Source: Massariosphaeria phaeospora
Lineage: Eukaryota > Ascomycota > Dothideomycetes > Pleosporales
DNA length: 64,000 nucleotides
Direction: 5' to 3'
Assembly (NCBI GenBank): GCA_011032825.1
Contig: JAADJZ010000016.1
Coordinates: 434,001-498,000, forward strand
Positions 22,727 to 33,900 of this stretch are shown here, one piece after another (within the stretch, counting starts at the first letter, position 1; each line of letters starts with the position of its first letter). The notes beneath the pieces were generated by a model, which was not told where the DNA came from, did not search any database, and saw only the letters and a program-made list of their open reading frames with translations. The translations under genes and the position numbers were made by a program.

Positions 22727-24454
22727 ATGTCGCCGTCCAGACGTTCGGGTGCATCCCCATCTTCCTCTAAGGGATATGTCTTCGTTTCATCGCTCCGCCA
22801 TGTTGCTGCAGACGCGACCATCCGTTCACAAGCCGTCCTGGTTAACCTTCAAACCAGCATCTTCGGTGCAATCCTTCTCCTCCCCAAGGCGTTTGGAACA
22901 CCCTTACCTGTTCCTGATCCGGGCTACCCACTACTAGAGTCCCCCGAACATTCCTATCTCGAGTTCGAGGCGACACCTTCAAACGACACCACCGTCATCG
23001 CCGACTCTCTGTATTTCTCAGACCGAACGCTCCAGTTCCGCTGGTGGATGAGCCGCGCCGCCAAGATTCGCTCATCCGGCGACTTTGCACGTTGCACGGG
23101 CAACTTGTCAATGGCATTGACAGAGGTTGGCGCGGCGTATCAGACGAGTTCGAATGGATCGACTTCCCTCCTGTCGCTACTCCCAACCGCTGGCGCGCTC
23201 ATCGGAGCTCCTGCCAAGGAACTCTGGGTTTTGTACAAGCTGATGCCACTAGCCGGCCTGCTTTCCATGGCCCTCTCTCTGGGTGGGAACATCATCCCCC
23301 GCCAAATCGACGACTTCATCGACCTCGACAATTTCTCCTACGGCATGCGCGATACGGCCGCGGACGACGCAACAGGAAACACAGACGAATGTACAGACTT
23401 CGCCCAGAGCATCGCCGACCGAGTCCTCCACGACCAGAGCGGCTCCAGCAAGACCCTCGAGGCCACCATCATCGTTCTCATCTTGTGTGGCTGTCTGAGC
23501 TGCATTCTGGCCGCGTGTTGGTTCTTGCAGTCGGGTGCTATCGTTGTCTGGTGGTGCACAGGCAACAACTGGATGTTTCTGTGGTACGGCATTACTGTTT
23601 TCTCAGGCATGCTGGAGAACTTGGCCAACGTGCCGTTCAGTCGATCGTGGACTATCCGCGTGTCGCGCGCGCCCCGGCTTGTCATCCCTTCGGGCGCACC
23701 GTCTGTCTTTGCTCCTGATCCGCCAGAGCCCCATGATACGCACAATACACAGCAGAGGCCACTCTCGAAAGACGAAGGCACTGTAGCGCTCGCCAAAGAC
23801 GGAAGCCACAAGGACGAGAAACCAGTAACCCCCATGTCGGGCCCTCCGACCCCTTCCACACCCGCTCCCCCACCCCCTCGTTCCAACCACCCCGCCAAAT
23901 CCGTCAATGAGAAACGCATCCTCGAGAAACTCGCGCGAGGCTACAACACCGTCGGCACCGTCACCCTCCAAGAACCCTGGTCCGCCTCCCTCTACCCCAT
24001 CTACGTAATCATCAGCCAAGAAGGCGTCTCGTTCCCACACCGCCTCCTGCGCGTCATCTCCAAACTGATCGCGGTCGGCGCCTTCACCTTCGGCACCGCG
24101 CTGTTCGCCAGCTCGTCGCTCGTGACCATCCTGGCCGCCACCATCACCATGATCCTGGTGCTCGCGGCCGGCATCTTCGGGCGCGTGGCGGCCATGTGGC
24201 TGTCGCGCGTGCTCATGAAGGACAGGCCGATTGTGCACAAGGTGGTGAAGCGCAAGGACGATCCGAACCGCTACGTCGAGGCGCTGTTGAGGGAGGACGG
24301 CTTGGTCTGTGAGGTCATGGGACATGTGGTGGTGGACGGGAGGGTCGTGAAGAGGGACCGCCGACCGTTGAAGTGGAGCATGATTTTTGGCGTGCTGGCG
24401 CCACCGTTCGATCTGAGGAAACTGGCTAAGTCCCCTTCTGTCAGGACCCAGTAA
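22727..24454 (+). CDS. Intronless multi-pass membrane protein of unknown function
   Basis: A single frame; the first ATG at 22727 gives 575 residues (MSPSRRSGASPSSSKG). An amphipathic hydrophobic segment (about 38-57) is followed by a glycosylatable lumenal region (NDT, NLS, NGS sequons), a hydrophobic stretch at about 168-190, a strong pair at about 245-295 including LILCGCLSCILAACWFL, a roughly 90-residue Pro/Ser/Thr-rich cytosolic loop (PPTPSTPAPPPPRS, about 330-390), a further hairpin at about 450-495 and a basic C-terminal tail of about 75 residues. No enzyme or transporter motif was found. It resembles unannotated, species-variable fungal membrane proteins. Together with the divergent 601-residue gene it forms an intronless pair that may share regulation; this is inference from position only. 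Confidence 0.75.
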   Translation: MSPSRRSGASPSSSKGYVFVSSLRHVAADATIRSQAVLVNLQTSIFGAILLLPKAFGTPLPVPDPGYPLLESPEHSYLEFEATPSNDTTVIADSLYFSDRTLQFRWWMSRAAKIRSSGDFARCTGNLSMALTEVGAAYQTSSNGSTSLLSLLPTAGALIGAPAKELWVLYKLMPLAGLLSMALSLGGNIIPRQIDDFIDLDNFSYGMRDTAADDATGNTDECTDFAQSIADRVLHDQSGSSKTLEATIIVLILCGCLSCILAACWFLQSGAIVVWWCTGNNWMFLWYGITVFSGMLENLANVPFSRSWTIRVSRAPRLVIPSGAPSVFAPDPPEPHDTHNTQQRPLSKDEGTVALAKDGSHKDEKPVTPMSGPPTPSTPAPPPPRSNHPAKSVNEKRILEKLARGYNTVGTVTLQEPWSASLYPIYVIISQEGVSFPHRLLRVISKLIAVGAFTFGTALFASSSLVTILAATITMILVLAAGIFGRVAAMWLSRVLMKDRPIVHKVVKRKDDPNRYVEALLREDGLVCEVMGHVVVDGRVVKRDRRPLKWSMIFGVLAPPFDLRKLAKSPSVRTQ

Positions 24455-25009
24455 GCTGATGCTGTTGCACCATGCTAGGAGTAAGCTCGATTACGGGATC
24501 GGGGATGATATTGCAGTTTGCTTGATATAATGTGTATACCAGTGCCAGTTAGCGGAGGCCCACTGGGATCCAACCAAGTCGACACATGCGCTGGCCCCGC
24601 ATTAATTCTAATCAGTCAGTAATATGTGCTTTTATTTTTACTTTTTAAAATGTGCTAAAAGCACAAACGGAAGTACAAAGCTCCTCATACTTGATTACAC
24701 AAAAATCGTAGTTCAAAAAAGGATAACACAAAATCTGCCATCACTCAATATACCAAGAATATTCACCACCATTTGCTTTCGCTGAAGTGGTGCAGTCTGT
24801 GCGGGGATAGAATGTGGCTAATGGATGGCAAGCTCATCAAGGACACGCAAGAGCCGAAGGCAAAGTGTCGAGATATGTATGCCTCGACGACACACACCCA
24901 ATAATCTTCACATACAGATAGAACCTCTCATTTGATCTAATCCCGCAACGTCTAATCCTATATACAAAAAACACACTGCGCTCCCACAAACGCGTCACCA
25001 CCACCGCAC
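24455..25009. other. Convergent 3' intergenic with inverted repeat
   Basis: 555 bp of AT-rich sequence between the membrane-protein gene and the AA8-AA12 gene, which converge here. It contains the hairpin-forming repeat annotated separately. Confidence 0.5.
24625..24665. terminator. AT-rich inverted repeat between convergent genes
   Basis: The arms TGTGCTTTTA (24625-24634) and TAAAAGCACA (24656-24665) are perfectly complementary over 10 bp with a 21-base A/T-rich spacer. The right arm is also part of a second, shorter palindrome (TGTGCTAAAAGCACA, 24651-24665). Placement between two converging genes suggests a role in 3'-end formation on both strands, or simply a neutral palindrome. Confidence 0.4.
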
Positions 25010-27110
25010 CTACGCCTTGCCCAAGACCCACAGCTCGCCATTCGACGAGATATCGCTGGTCATGTACAGCCGCGCCTGCTTATCGAACGCCAGCCCCGCG
25101 GGCCTGAAGCAGCCAGAGCTGAACGACGGGCCGTTGCCCTGGCACTTCTCGACGGCCGGGTTCCAAAAGATGTCGACGGCGCCGGTCGTGCTCGTGAGCG
25201 GAGCAACGGGCGTGTAGTTGCCGTCGGCGCCCTTCTGGATCGCGACCTGCACGACCTTGAAGCCCGTGGTGGGGCTGCGGTTCCACGAGCCGTGGTAGGT
25301 GATGTACAGGTTGGTGTTGTCGGGGTCGAATTTGAGGTCGATGGGCGCCGAGTGGGGCATGAGGGTCAGCTTCGGGGCGACGGCCTGCGCCTTGCAGTTC
25401 TCGTCGGTGGTGCTGCCGCTGGGGGACTGCACGAACCAGTCGCCGACCTGGAACTGCTTGTCGGTGAAGTCGCTGGGCTGCCAGACGGTCAGGCAGGTTG
25501 GGTAGCCGTACCAGGCGTCGTTGGGCTTGGAGACGTCGCCCATGTAGTGGATCTTCTCGCTGGGGTTGTTCGTGTGCACGTCTTTGCCGTTGCGCTTGAT
25601 GTCGTCGGCGCTGTTTTCCACGCCCCACAGCCTGTGATGTTGTTAGCTTGCACTCGTGCAGGAGACAGCTAGAAACCGAACGCACATGTTATTATTGTCG
25701 AAGGTGATGCCGACATCGTTGCGCTGGCCGTAGCCTGCGTTCCAGCCGCCGCTGACATAGTTGTACCCACCGCTGGGGAGCTTGGAAAGGTCAAAGACCT
25801 TGATGATGGCACGAGCCGTCTTCTTATCAGCGCTGGCAGTGTCGATGTTGGCATTCGATCCGTGAGAGACGACCAAAAGATTTGGTAGGTTTGGCGCAAC
25901 CGCTAGCGTGCGGGTCAAGTGGGAACCGCCGTTGAACATGCCGGTGATGATGGTCGTCCGGGTGCCCACAGTACCGGCAGCGGCATCGTAGGGCCAGGAG
26001 AATGCCTGGGTCATGGAGCTGGCATACAGAGTCTTGCCGTCAGGGGACATGGCAATGCCGTGGTTGAGGCTATTCAACGTGACTAGCATCTTGGTCGAAG
26101 TAGTGCAGCCGTCTGCACCCATAGCATGGTACGAGATACCCTTACCAGCCTGGACCACCAACATGTTACCCGCGGTGTCGAACTGGATGCTTCGCGGTGA
26201 AGTCAAGCCTCCCGCGATCTTGGTGGCCTTCCATCCGGATGCCAGGTTGCTCTGGAAAGCAGGGTTCCCGACACCGGCGCAAGAAGCGGGAATGACAGCA
26301 TTCGCAGGCTTGTTGGTGGCAGACGGCACAACGCTCGTTACGATGGTTGAAGGGGCGGGCGCCGCTATAGGAGCAGTTAGTAGATTGCTCTTGACCAGGG
26401 ATTCAAAATTGTCAATGCGAGCCGCGTTCAGGTCATGGATCCAATGTCCAAATGCCGCGTGTACGTTGAAGGCTGAGGTGTTACTGGCCGGGTCCTCGAC
26501 AGCGGAATTGCCATAAGCCCATGCAAACTGGGTTGTGCCAGTGCCATTCAGGGAGTAGGCAAGTTCCTCGTTGGTGAGCCATCCAGTGCAGCCCTTACAC
26601 AAGGCGTTGACGGTCCAGTGCGTGGTGTTCGTGGTCGTTCCTTTCAAGAGAATGTGCTCCGCTCCATCATAGCCTTGTGGAAGACCCATGGAACTGTGGC
26701 TGTTAGATAGACCCGAGTAGCGTGATATCTTACGACTTACAAGGCGAATCGTGCGGACACCGTCGCCGATTTGCCATTTGCCCAGGCAACAGTGAGAGGG
26801 TTCCACACCATCTGTCCTCCCCATGCAAATCCGACCCAGGTGTTTTCCACCGGTGCGGTGATCTTGATTATGGCATCGTATGGAGCGGTGACGTTCTTGG
26901 GAAGCGCAATACCAAAGGTCATGCCTGACCCCGCGTCCGAATAGGAGGAATAGCAGATCTTGGTCGCGGCATCGCATACAACTTTAGATGCAACCTCACC
27001 TTCTTGAGCAAGAGCTAAAGGCCTGTCAGCGCGTGTAGTGTCACTAAGAGGTATCATTCACCATAAGTCGCAAGTGAAAGAGCACTGCTGACGACCTGAA
27101 CGTAACGCAT
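25010..27110 (-). CDS. Secreted AA8 cytochrome - AA12 PQQ-dependent pyranose (sorbosone-type) dehydrogenase
   Basis: Exons on the minus strand are 27062-27110, 26741-27014, 25686-26693 and 25010-25631, giving 650 residues. A signal peptide (MRYVQVVSSALSLATYALAQ) is followed by a cellobiose-dehydrogenase-type cytochrome b domain (about 21-210), where Met85 in GGQMVWNPLTVAW and His186 in NVHAAFGHW sit at the expected haem-ligand positions. A Ser/Thr/Pro linker (about 212-236) leads to an L-sorbosone/pyranose dehydrogenase beta-propeller (about 237-650), including SPRSIQFDTAGNMLVV, HGIAMSPDGKTLYASS, NDVGITFDNNNMLWGVENS and SAPIDLKFDP. This is the AA8-AA12 layout known from the PQQ enzyme of Coprinopsis cinerea, but no CBM1 follows: the protein ends at GELWVLGKA. 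A likely role is extracellular sugar oxidation that passes electrons through the haem to acceptors such as lytic polysaccharide monooxygenases. Confidence 0.9.
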
Positions 27111-27828
27111 GTTGAGTCGATGGAACGATTGCACTGCGGAAAACCGGGTTCTGATGGTCCCCGCAAAGGGCTATCCGCTTTTCTTTTATGTATGGAACGT
27201 GTCTTGCCATAGTGGCGATGTGTGGAATGCAAGGAGTCGTGCGGATACCCTCCCATCCTGTAATACCCTAATATGTGACGGTATCTCAACGTATATTGTA
27301 TATGAAAAGTTTGGAGAAGACTATAAAGAAGCGCGCAGTGACTGGCCAATGTTTGCCCTCGAAATTGCAATATGTAACCAACAAATACAATCGAAGCAAT
27401 TCGTCGAATGTGGGGAGCGTCGTCCATTTTGGGTAAGTTTCAGGCTGAGTGCGGCAATCGAAATGTTGAATTGATTGGATTCGCTTGACCAGGAACGGGG
27501 TTGGGTAAAGGCTAATGCTTGTGAATGCACATGTGCCCCATCAATTTTGATAGACATGGGGACCACTATAACCCGGGTTTGTCGCCACGATATCAGATGC
27601 AGCTTTTGTGGGGTGGTGAAGCTGCTAGACTCATAACAAGCCAGGCGTAGCACGGCAGATGGGAAAGTTGCAGGGGTTATCTGAGCCTTTGGGTACCATG
27701 AGGCATCCTGGATATCCTGTGGGTGCTGGTATCATCGTATGAGTCGCGAATCAAAGCCAGTTAACATAGTCTTTCAGGTCCACAGAGCTTCCAGTGGCGC
27801 TGACCTGGGCTATTTCCGTTCTGACAGC
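27111..27828. other. Intergenic upstream of the AA8-AA12 gene
   Basis: 718 bp holding the AA8-AA12 promoter and the 3' flank of the coiled-coil gene. No gene was recognised. A possible CreA-type GGGG/CCCC context at 27545-27560 is too weak to annotate. Confidence 0.45.
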
Positions 27829-29169
27829 CTACATAGAGGACAGCACTTTGCTTTGGAGAGAGCAAAGATCTACGATAGTGTTGATGGTGCTGACTTCATG
27901 GCGACTCTCTTGGAGGTTCCCTTTGACAACCCTTTCAGTGTTTGCCTCCGTCTCAGCAGCTGTCTTTCCCCAGGCCTCGACACCTTTCGATCCAGATGGA
28001 AGGAGATGACTTTCTCCGGAGAGGCGTAAGAGAGCATCGGTGATCTCTTCATTTGCAGAAGAGATCTGCGCTTGCATGTAAACAGTTTGCTGGAGCAAAG
28101 AGCGTTCGTTCCCAGCAGTACGAGCAAGACAGGGAAGATGGGGGAGAATATCTGTGATTGGCTTTTCAGAAGCCAGAGGGTCTTTAGAGTCGACTAAATC
28201 CGGCTTATTACCAGAGGCATCGTTCGAGGTTTTGCTGTTCCTGGCAGCCGGCTGTGCTATCAACCCATGAGCCTCGACCAAGGCTGCCCGACATGCTGTG
28301 TATTGATTGTAAGATTGTCGCATATCGTCCTCCGACAAGGCCGTTTGCGTGGTTGTCGTGTTTGCAGTAGTTCCTTTGATAGGTGAGGCGTCTTCTAGAA
28401 ATTCCGACTCTTCATTCATCTTCGCCAGCTCGCCTTCGACCCACTCCACGATCTCGCTTCTGGCGCAGTTGAGAGCGTGTATTTGTTTGCTCAAGCTGGG
28501 GATTCCTTGGCGCTGGTTTCGTGCTTCTACTCTGTCTGAGTTTGCTCGATCCATGCCAGCCTTTGCCTCGAGGACTTCTTTCTTCAGTTTGAAGATCCAT
28601 GTCTGGTCATCCTGACCTCGGGACAGCTGTTCTAGGCGCTCTGCGGGCAGGTCTGGCTGTTCTCCAATAGCGTCCTTCACTCGCGCTTTCGGGTCTTTTA
28701 GCCCCACGGGTGGGTCAGCATTCAGCAATTTCTCTAGAGATTCTTGTATGACCTGGAGTTCTGCAAAGCGCCGGCGTTGTCGAAGAAGCGACACATAGTT
28801 TCTCGTTACTTCGTTGTCGTACTCTGATTCAGACTGACCCGATGTTTCTTGAATGTGGTGTTCTTGCAGCTCTTGAAGTGATGATTGCAACTCACGATGT
28901 CGTGCTTGGGCTTGTAATCTGGCGCGGAGTGCCTGCAGGTACCTCAACCGAGTATCTTTGAGACCCGGCGGAGCTGTATTGACCGCAGAATAGCTGTGCG
29001 GACACTCCTGGTTGAGATGTTGGTTTTGTGTAGTGGTATTCACCGGTCTGATATTGGCGGTGAGATATTTGGACAAGGTTCTGCGTATCTTCAAAGTATC
29101 GTCTCGGGTGTTGATGTATGGTGATAGGGCTCGGTCCACCTCCGGAATCGTGCAGCTCTGGAGGGGCAT
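27829..29169 (-). CDS. Intronless coiled-coil protein of unknown function
   Basis: 446 residues in one frame. There is a short helical N-terminal domain (IPEVDRALSPYINTRDDTLKIRRTLSKYL), then heptad-rich coiled coil at about residues 74-150 (LRYLQALRARLQAQARHRELQSS and onward) and again at about 180-255. A polar linker follows, and a final helical segment at about 345-440 (ERSLLQQTVYMQAQISSANEEI). No signal peptide or membrane segment is present. Size, layout and a conserved-looking GLKDTRLRYLQAL block suggest a structural subunit of a complex such as a microtubule or kinetochore assembly, and an augmin (HAUS) subunit is one possibility, but I cannot assign it. The ATG at 29169 is the first in frame. 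Confidence 0.65.
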   Translation of the reverse strand: MPLQSCTIPEVDRALSPYINTRDDTLKIRRTLSKYLTANIRPVNTTTQNQHLNQECPHSYSAVNTAPPGLKDTRLRYLQALRARLQAQARHRELQSSLQELQEHHIQETSGQSESEYDNEVTRNYVSLLRQRRRFAELQVIQESLEKLLNADPPVGLKDPKARVKDAIGEQPDLPAERLEQLSRGQDDQTWIFKLKKEVLEAKAGMDRANSDRVEARNQRQGIPSLSKQIHALNCARSEIVEWVEGELAKMNEESEFLEDASPIKGTTANTTTTQTALSEDDMRQSYNQYTACRAALVEAHGLIAQPAARNSKTSNDASGNKPDLVDSKDPLASEKPITDILPHLPCLARTAGNERSLLQQTVYMQAQISSANEEITDALLRLSGESHLLPSGSKGVEAWGKTAAETEANTERVVKGNLQESRHEVSTINTIVDLCSLQSKVLSSM

Positions 29170-30925
29170 TTTGTTGGTGTATTTGTTTGTTATGTCCGGT
29201 TTGTGGGGACACGGCTGGAAGTTGGTGGAGAAGGGAAATTATAGCGTGTGACTTGATTTGCTGCGCACAAGTCCACTGTGCTGTCTAGGTAGTACCAGGT
29301 TACTAGTGTGGTGATGATGGAACCTGGGGAACGGATGTGTGAAGCTTGACATTTCGCTCGCTTGTTTTAGCGTCCACGCGCAGTCACCTGACCAGGGACT
29401 AGTCCCTAATATGCTATCATCCGTTCGTTGTACAGAGTAGATATATCTTTAAGCCAGTTTTCCGATTGATGAATTCTTACGCTTTGCACTCTTACAGTCA
29501 TGGCAAGCATAGAGCTATTGCTACTACCAAGGCCCCCTAGACAAAGTCAAGATAACTCTGTGCTGCCTTGCCGTACACCAAAGGCGACTAACCTCATGAT
29601 GATGTGCGAGATTGAAAATGTTGAACTAGACAATCCAACGGTAGACTAGTGACTGGTGACTGGTGACCAGGCACTTACTCCGTCGACGGGTATCACTTTC
29701 GGTGATAGCCAAGATGCCCGTACACTGGGTTCGTTCCCAAAACGTCCAGTGCAAATAGCGGAAGTAGTTTGGTGACGCAGAAGACAGAGGGGAGCCGCTC
29801 AACATAACCCCGAGCATGTGTAACCACAGCGGCGCGTCTCGTCCCAATCAATCGATGAGGCATAGCTGAGGTGTTGGGGTGGCAGGCTAGAGGATGTATT
29901 CATGCGTGCGTAACAGCTGGAGCTGGCCGTCCGGCTTGTAGATGGCCACTCCTGCTGCAACTTCGCCGCATGTAAGAATAAGGCAAGACAGGCCAGGCTG
30001 GATGAGGCTGCGGCATGTCAGCAACTCGGCTCAGGCGAGAAGCATCGGACAATATCTCCCAGTGCGCTGCACATTAGCCGGGCCATGACGCAACGCGACA
30101 GTGGGGGAAGTGCAGCGCTGCGGGGAGCTGTTGTTCCCTCCTCCTCATCACCCTCTCCATCTGACGGCACACCCGGCTGGCGCAGCATCGACGGGGTCTC
30201 GGACGCGCGGTGAACGGCGGGCCAGCGTGGAAGACACAGGACGAGCAGCGAAGGGGCCCGCACCCGCACCCGCACGCAACGCCGGGCTGATTCGTGGTGG
30301 GCGATAAGAGGGCGACAGCGCATGCTCTGCTTTGGGGCAAGGCGAGTGGCGCAAGCAGGGGAGCTGGAAGCCAATTGCACACGCGCAGAGGGCCACTCCG
30401 CCGGCGACGGCCTCAGTGCGCAGTGCGCAGACACGGCCAGCTCACACAGCGAGCGGCCAGCGAGCAGCCAGCCTCGGAAGCGCGCCAGAGCAGCAGCAAT
30501 TGGGGCGTGCAGAGGCGCTGCACTGCGGATGCTCCCACCGGGGCATTGGTGGTCGAGGTCGTGGCGCTGGCCTTGGCGCGTTTCGCGGCGTCCTGAAATA
30601 TTAGTTTGCCATGTTATTTCGCCTGTCTCAAAGGGGCTGTTTCTGTCTGCTCACAGTGCTCGCCGTCTCTGCCCTTCACCACCGCTCCGCCCGCCGCCAG
30701 CCCGCCCGCAATTGACGACCGCACCAGCATACTAACTCGCTGCGCCAGATCGCACTCCCTGAACCGCAGAGCAGCTCCCTCGAACCGCGGTGCCTGGCCT
30801 GCTCAACCTGCTCGCGCATCCAAACACACCCACGCCCGGGCCCCCGTCCCCTCCCTATCCGCTGTCCCACCAGCGAATGCAGGCGGACACGACCGCCCAC
30901 GCCTGGCACACGACTGCTCTCCACG
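29170..30925. other. Intergenic between the coiled-coil gene and the MSB1-type gene
   Basis: 1.76 kb. It is AT-rich up to about 29,600, then GC-rich with overlapping low-complexity frames on both strands that show no domain. The last 300 bases are a C-rich leader of the MSB1-type gene. Confidence 0.5.
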
Positions 30926-33900
30926 ATGCCGTTCTTCAGAAATGTCTTTCGTTCAAAAGATAGCTCCAAAGCCGCCAAGGGCAACCACGCCGACGCTCCC
31001 GTAGCACCCCCGAAGCCGCGCTGGGAGGACTCATGGTCGCGCAAAGAGGTCGCGCCCGACGAGATCCAAGAGCTGATACACGTCGCGACGCAGGAGATGA
31101 AGTCCAGAGGCATGTATCCGTCTCGTGCGCTGGGAGCTGCGAATGCTAACCCCCACCAGCCCTCGACTCGCCTTTTCTACTGCTCCCCTTCCGCCCCACG
31201 TCAGACCCGAGTGCCGCCCGCAACTTTGTGCGCAACTTCTTCAAGGCGGCGTACGAGGGCACGAGGCAGTACTCTGGCGGAGGGCTACAGCAGGAGTTGC
31301 GCCTCGCCGAGCCACTGGTAGGACCCCATTGCCCCACACGAGCAGCGCAGCGCAGTGGCACTGACACAGACAGGTCCTTTGCAGCATAATTAAGTGGTGT
31401 TGGAGCCGATTGCCGGGAGGCGTCGTCACTTGGGACGCATATGAGCTTTTCCGCATCGGGGAATCCGGTAAGCTGCAGCACATGAGGACGCGAGAGCGTG
31501 GTGGACGTACTAACGCGCGCCACAGACTCCAATTTCGCGCGCCACGCCTTCGACACCTTCATCCCGCTCAGTGTCGAGTCGGAAGCCCGCAAACAGATCA
31601 TATTCGATTTCTTCGACCTCCTCGCGGCCGTCGCAGCACGCAGCAAGACCAATGGCATGGGCGGCCGGAAACTGTCTCGCATGGCAGGCTGGTGGGCGTT
31701 GGAAATTACAGATGACGGCAAGGGCTTCGACGGAGGATACCGGTGCTGGGAAAGGTACGTGCGCCCATCTTCTTCTCCTTTGCCAACGCTGACTCGTGCA
31801 CAGGGCTGCGGATGCGGCGAGCCATCTCTTCTTTGCCTATCTTCGGTCGCTGTCGCCGGACCCTAATGTCATTGGCGGTATCTCTGCGCTCCCGCGCTCT
31901 CTCCAGGCGTTGTTGTCCCAGACCGAGTATCCGCCACAACCGCCCGACCTTATGCGGAGCACGACGACCAAAGTGGTCATGATTGTAGATTCTGTTTCAC
32001 CGACGCCTTTTGCATTACTTCGGCGCGCCAAACATTTCGAGTATCGCGATGACGACGAGGCGCTGCAGCAGTTTTCTGCTTACGAGGACACAGTGAAGGC
32101 ATTGACTGATGAGTGTCGCCGGGTCCTAGAGTGCATCTCGTCAGCAAACCAGTCGATCGTTTCCCCACAGACCTCGAGTCAGGCTCCCTCATGGTCTCGA
32201 TTCGAGGACATGGGGTTTTCTGGAATGCTCGACAGCCCATCCGCGAACAACACAAATGGTTCGTCCACCGCCAACAGCACGCGGGAATTTTCGAGCCTAA
32301 GGTCTGGTCCTCGTTCGAGAAACACGGACTACGGACGCCCCACCACCCCATCCTGGGCCGACTTCCTCTCCGCTGGTTTCGCCGACGAGAATAACCAAGC
32401 CCCGCCCAGTCTGATGCTGGGCGTCGCAAAGCTTCCTCCCATTGGCGAGGGCGCTCGAGTACACAGCTCGCAGTCGCACATGCGCCATGGTCTGCAAGCC
32501 GAAGATGATCTAGAGCCTGGCGAACTTGCCAGTATCAACCAGTTCGATCTCGATGACACCTTCTGGTGGGTATGGATGACGAGTCTGGCTGGCGAAGAAA
32601 CTACAGAGCGCAAGGCTGCGTTTGGAAGATGCACACTGATTGAGACTCGGATTCCTGGCGCGAAGTGGCTTGTGATGGAAGAGCAGGTCAAGGGCGCTTC
32701 GCCGGGTCCAGAGGAGGGCGCCTATATTGCGGAAAAGAAGTCCAAGTTTAGTTTTACTAGACGGGGCCGACTTGGACGCCGAAAGTCAACTGGGAAGAAA
32801 CCCACTGGAAAAGAGCCGTACAACCGTACCACTTCGAACACGCCGATGAGCAAGACGAGTATCGCCCCGGACCAACATGCCCGGATTCAAGCTGCCGCAG
32901 CGAACTTGGCTCAGAAGCAGAGAGACGAGCAGGCCTCTCAGCAGCTGGCGCAGCGTAGAGCGAGGATGGACGATGCAACTTCCACCAAGACCAACAGCGT
33001 TCTCACGTTGCAGCCTCATCTGGTGAGCGAAGCTGGGCCCGCCATGAAATGGGACAAGAGATTTGGTGAAGAAGCCATGGACCGCGACCAACTGCGTGCT
33101 CAATATCTTGGCGACGTCAAGGCTGGAAAGGGTTCAACTAACAACCTCCTGGCGACTGCCAACGGGGGTCCACCGACGCTCTCTCGCACTGATCTCTCTA
33201 ATCGCGAACTCCCCTCGCTCCCCCGGTCGGAGAACGACGCGCAGAGTGCGAGGATCGAGCCACCAACTCCAGCGCCATTACCAGGCACCCCGACTGCTGG
33301 CGCTGCCAGATCTCACAGAGCAGAAGCTTCATCTGCAGCTCCTGTGTCTTTGCCAAATGCTACTCTGATAGCGGACGAGAAACCTACACCTCAGCCGGAC
33401 TACTTGGACCAACATCCCGCACTGCGGAAGCCAGTACCAGAACGGAAAGCTGTGGTTAAGCCTGCAGTAGAGGTGCGCGTCAGTGAGGAACATGGATCTT
33501 CTGTCGATGCCACAGCTTCGAAGAAGCCGTCACCGAAGAAGCTCAAAAAGAAGGACGGCGCAGGCGGATTTAGAAAGCTGTTCGGAAAGAAGAAAGTAGA
33601 TACGTCTGCACCCGAAGTTTTGACTCAGCCGGCTGAGCCCGTGCACGAACCATACTACCCGGAGGCAGATGCTGGTCGAAGCGTATCCCGAATCGAGAAC
33701 TACGATTCCCCGGCTCGCGAACGATCACCTACCCCGAGTATTGAACAGCCACAGGTTGTCAACTCGCCTACTCCGGACATCGAGCCTAGCCCTGCTGTCA
33801 ATGCCACACTGCTGAACTACCGCGACCCTCCTCGCTCGATGGCGCCTGGCCCAAGTTTCCCTGAACAGCGCAACGCTGATCAGGATTTCTCGCAGTTTGA

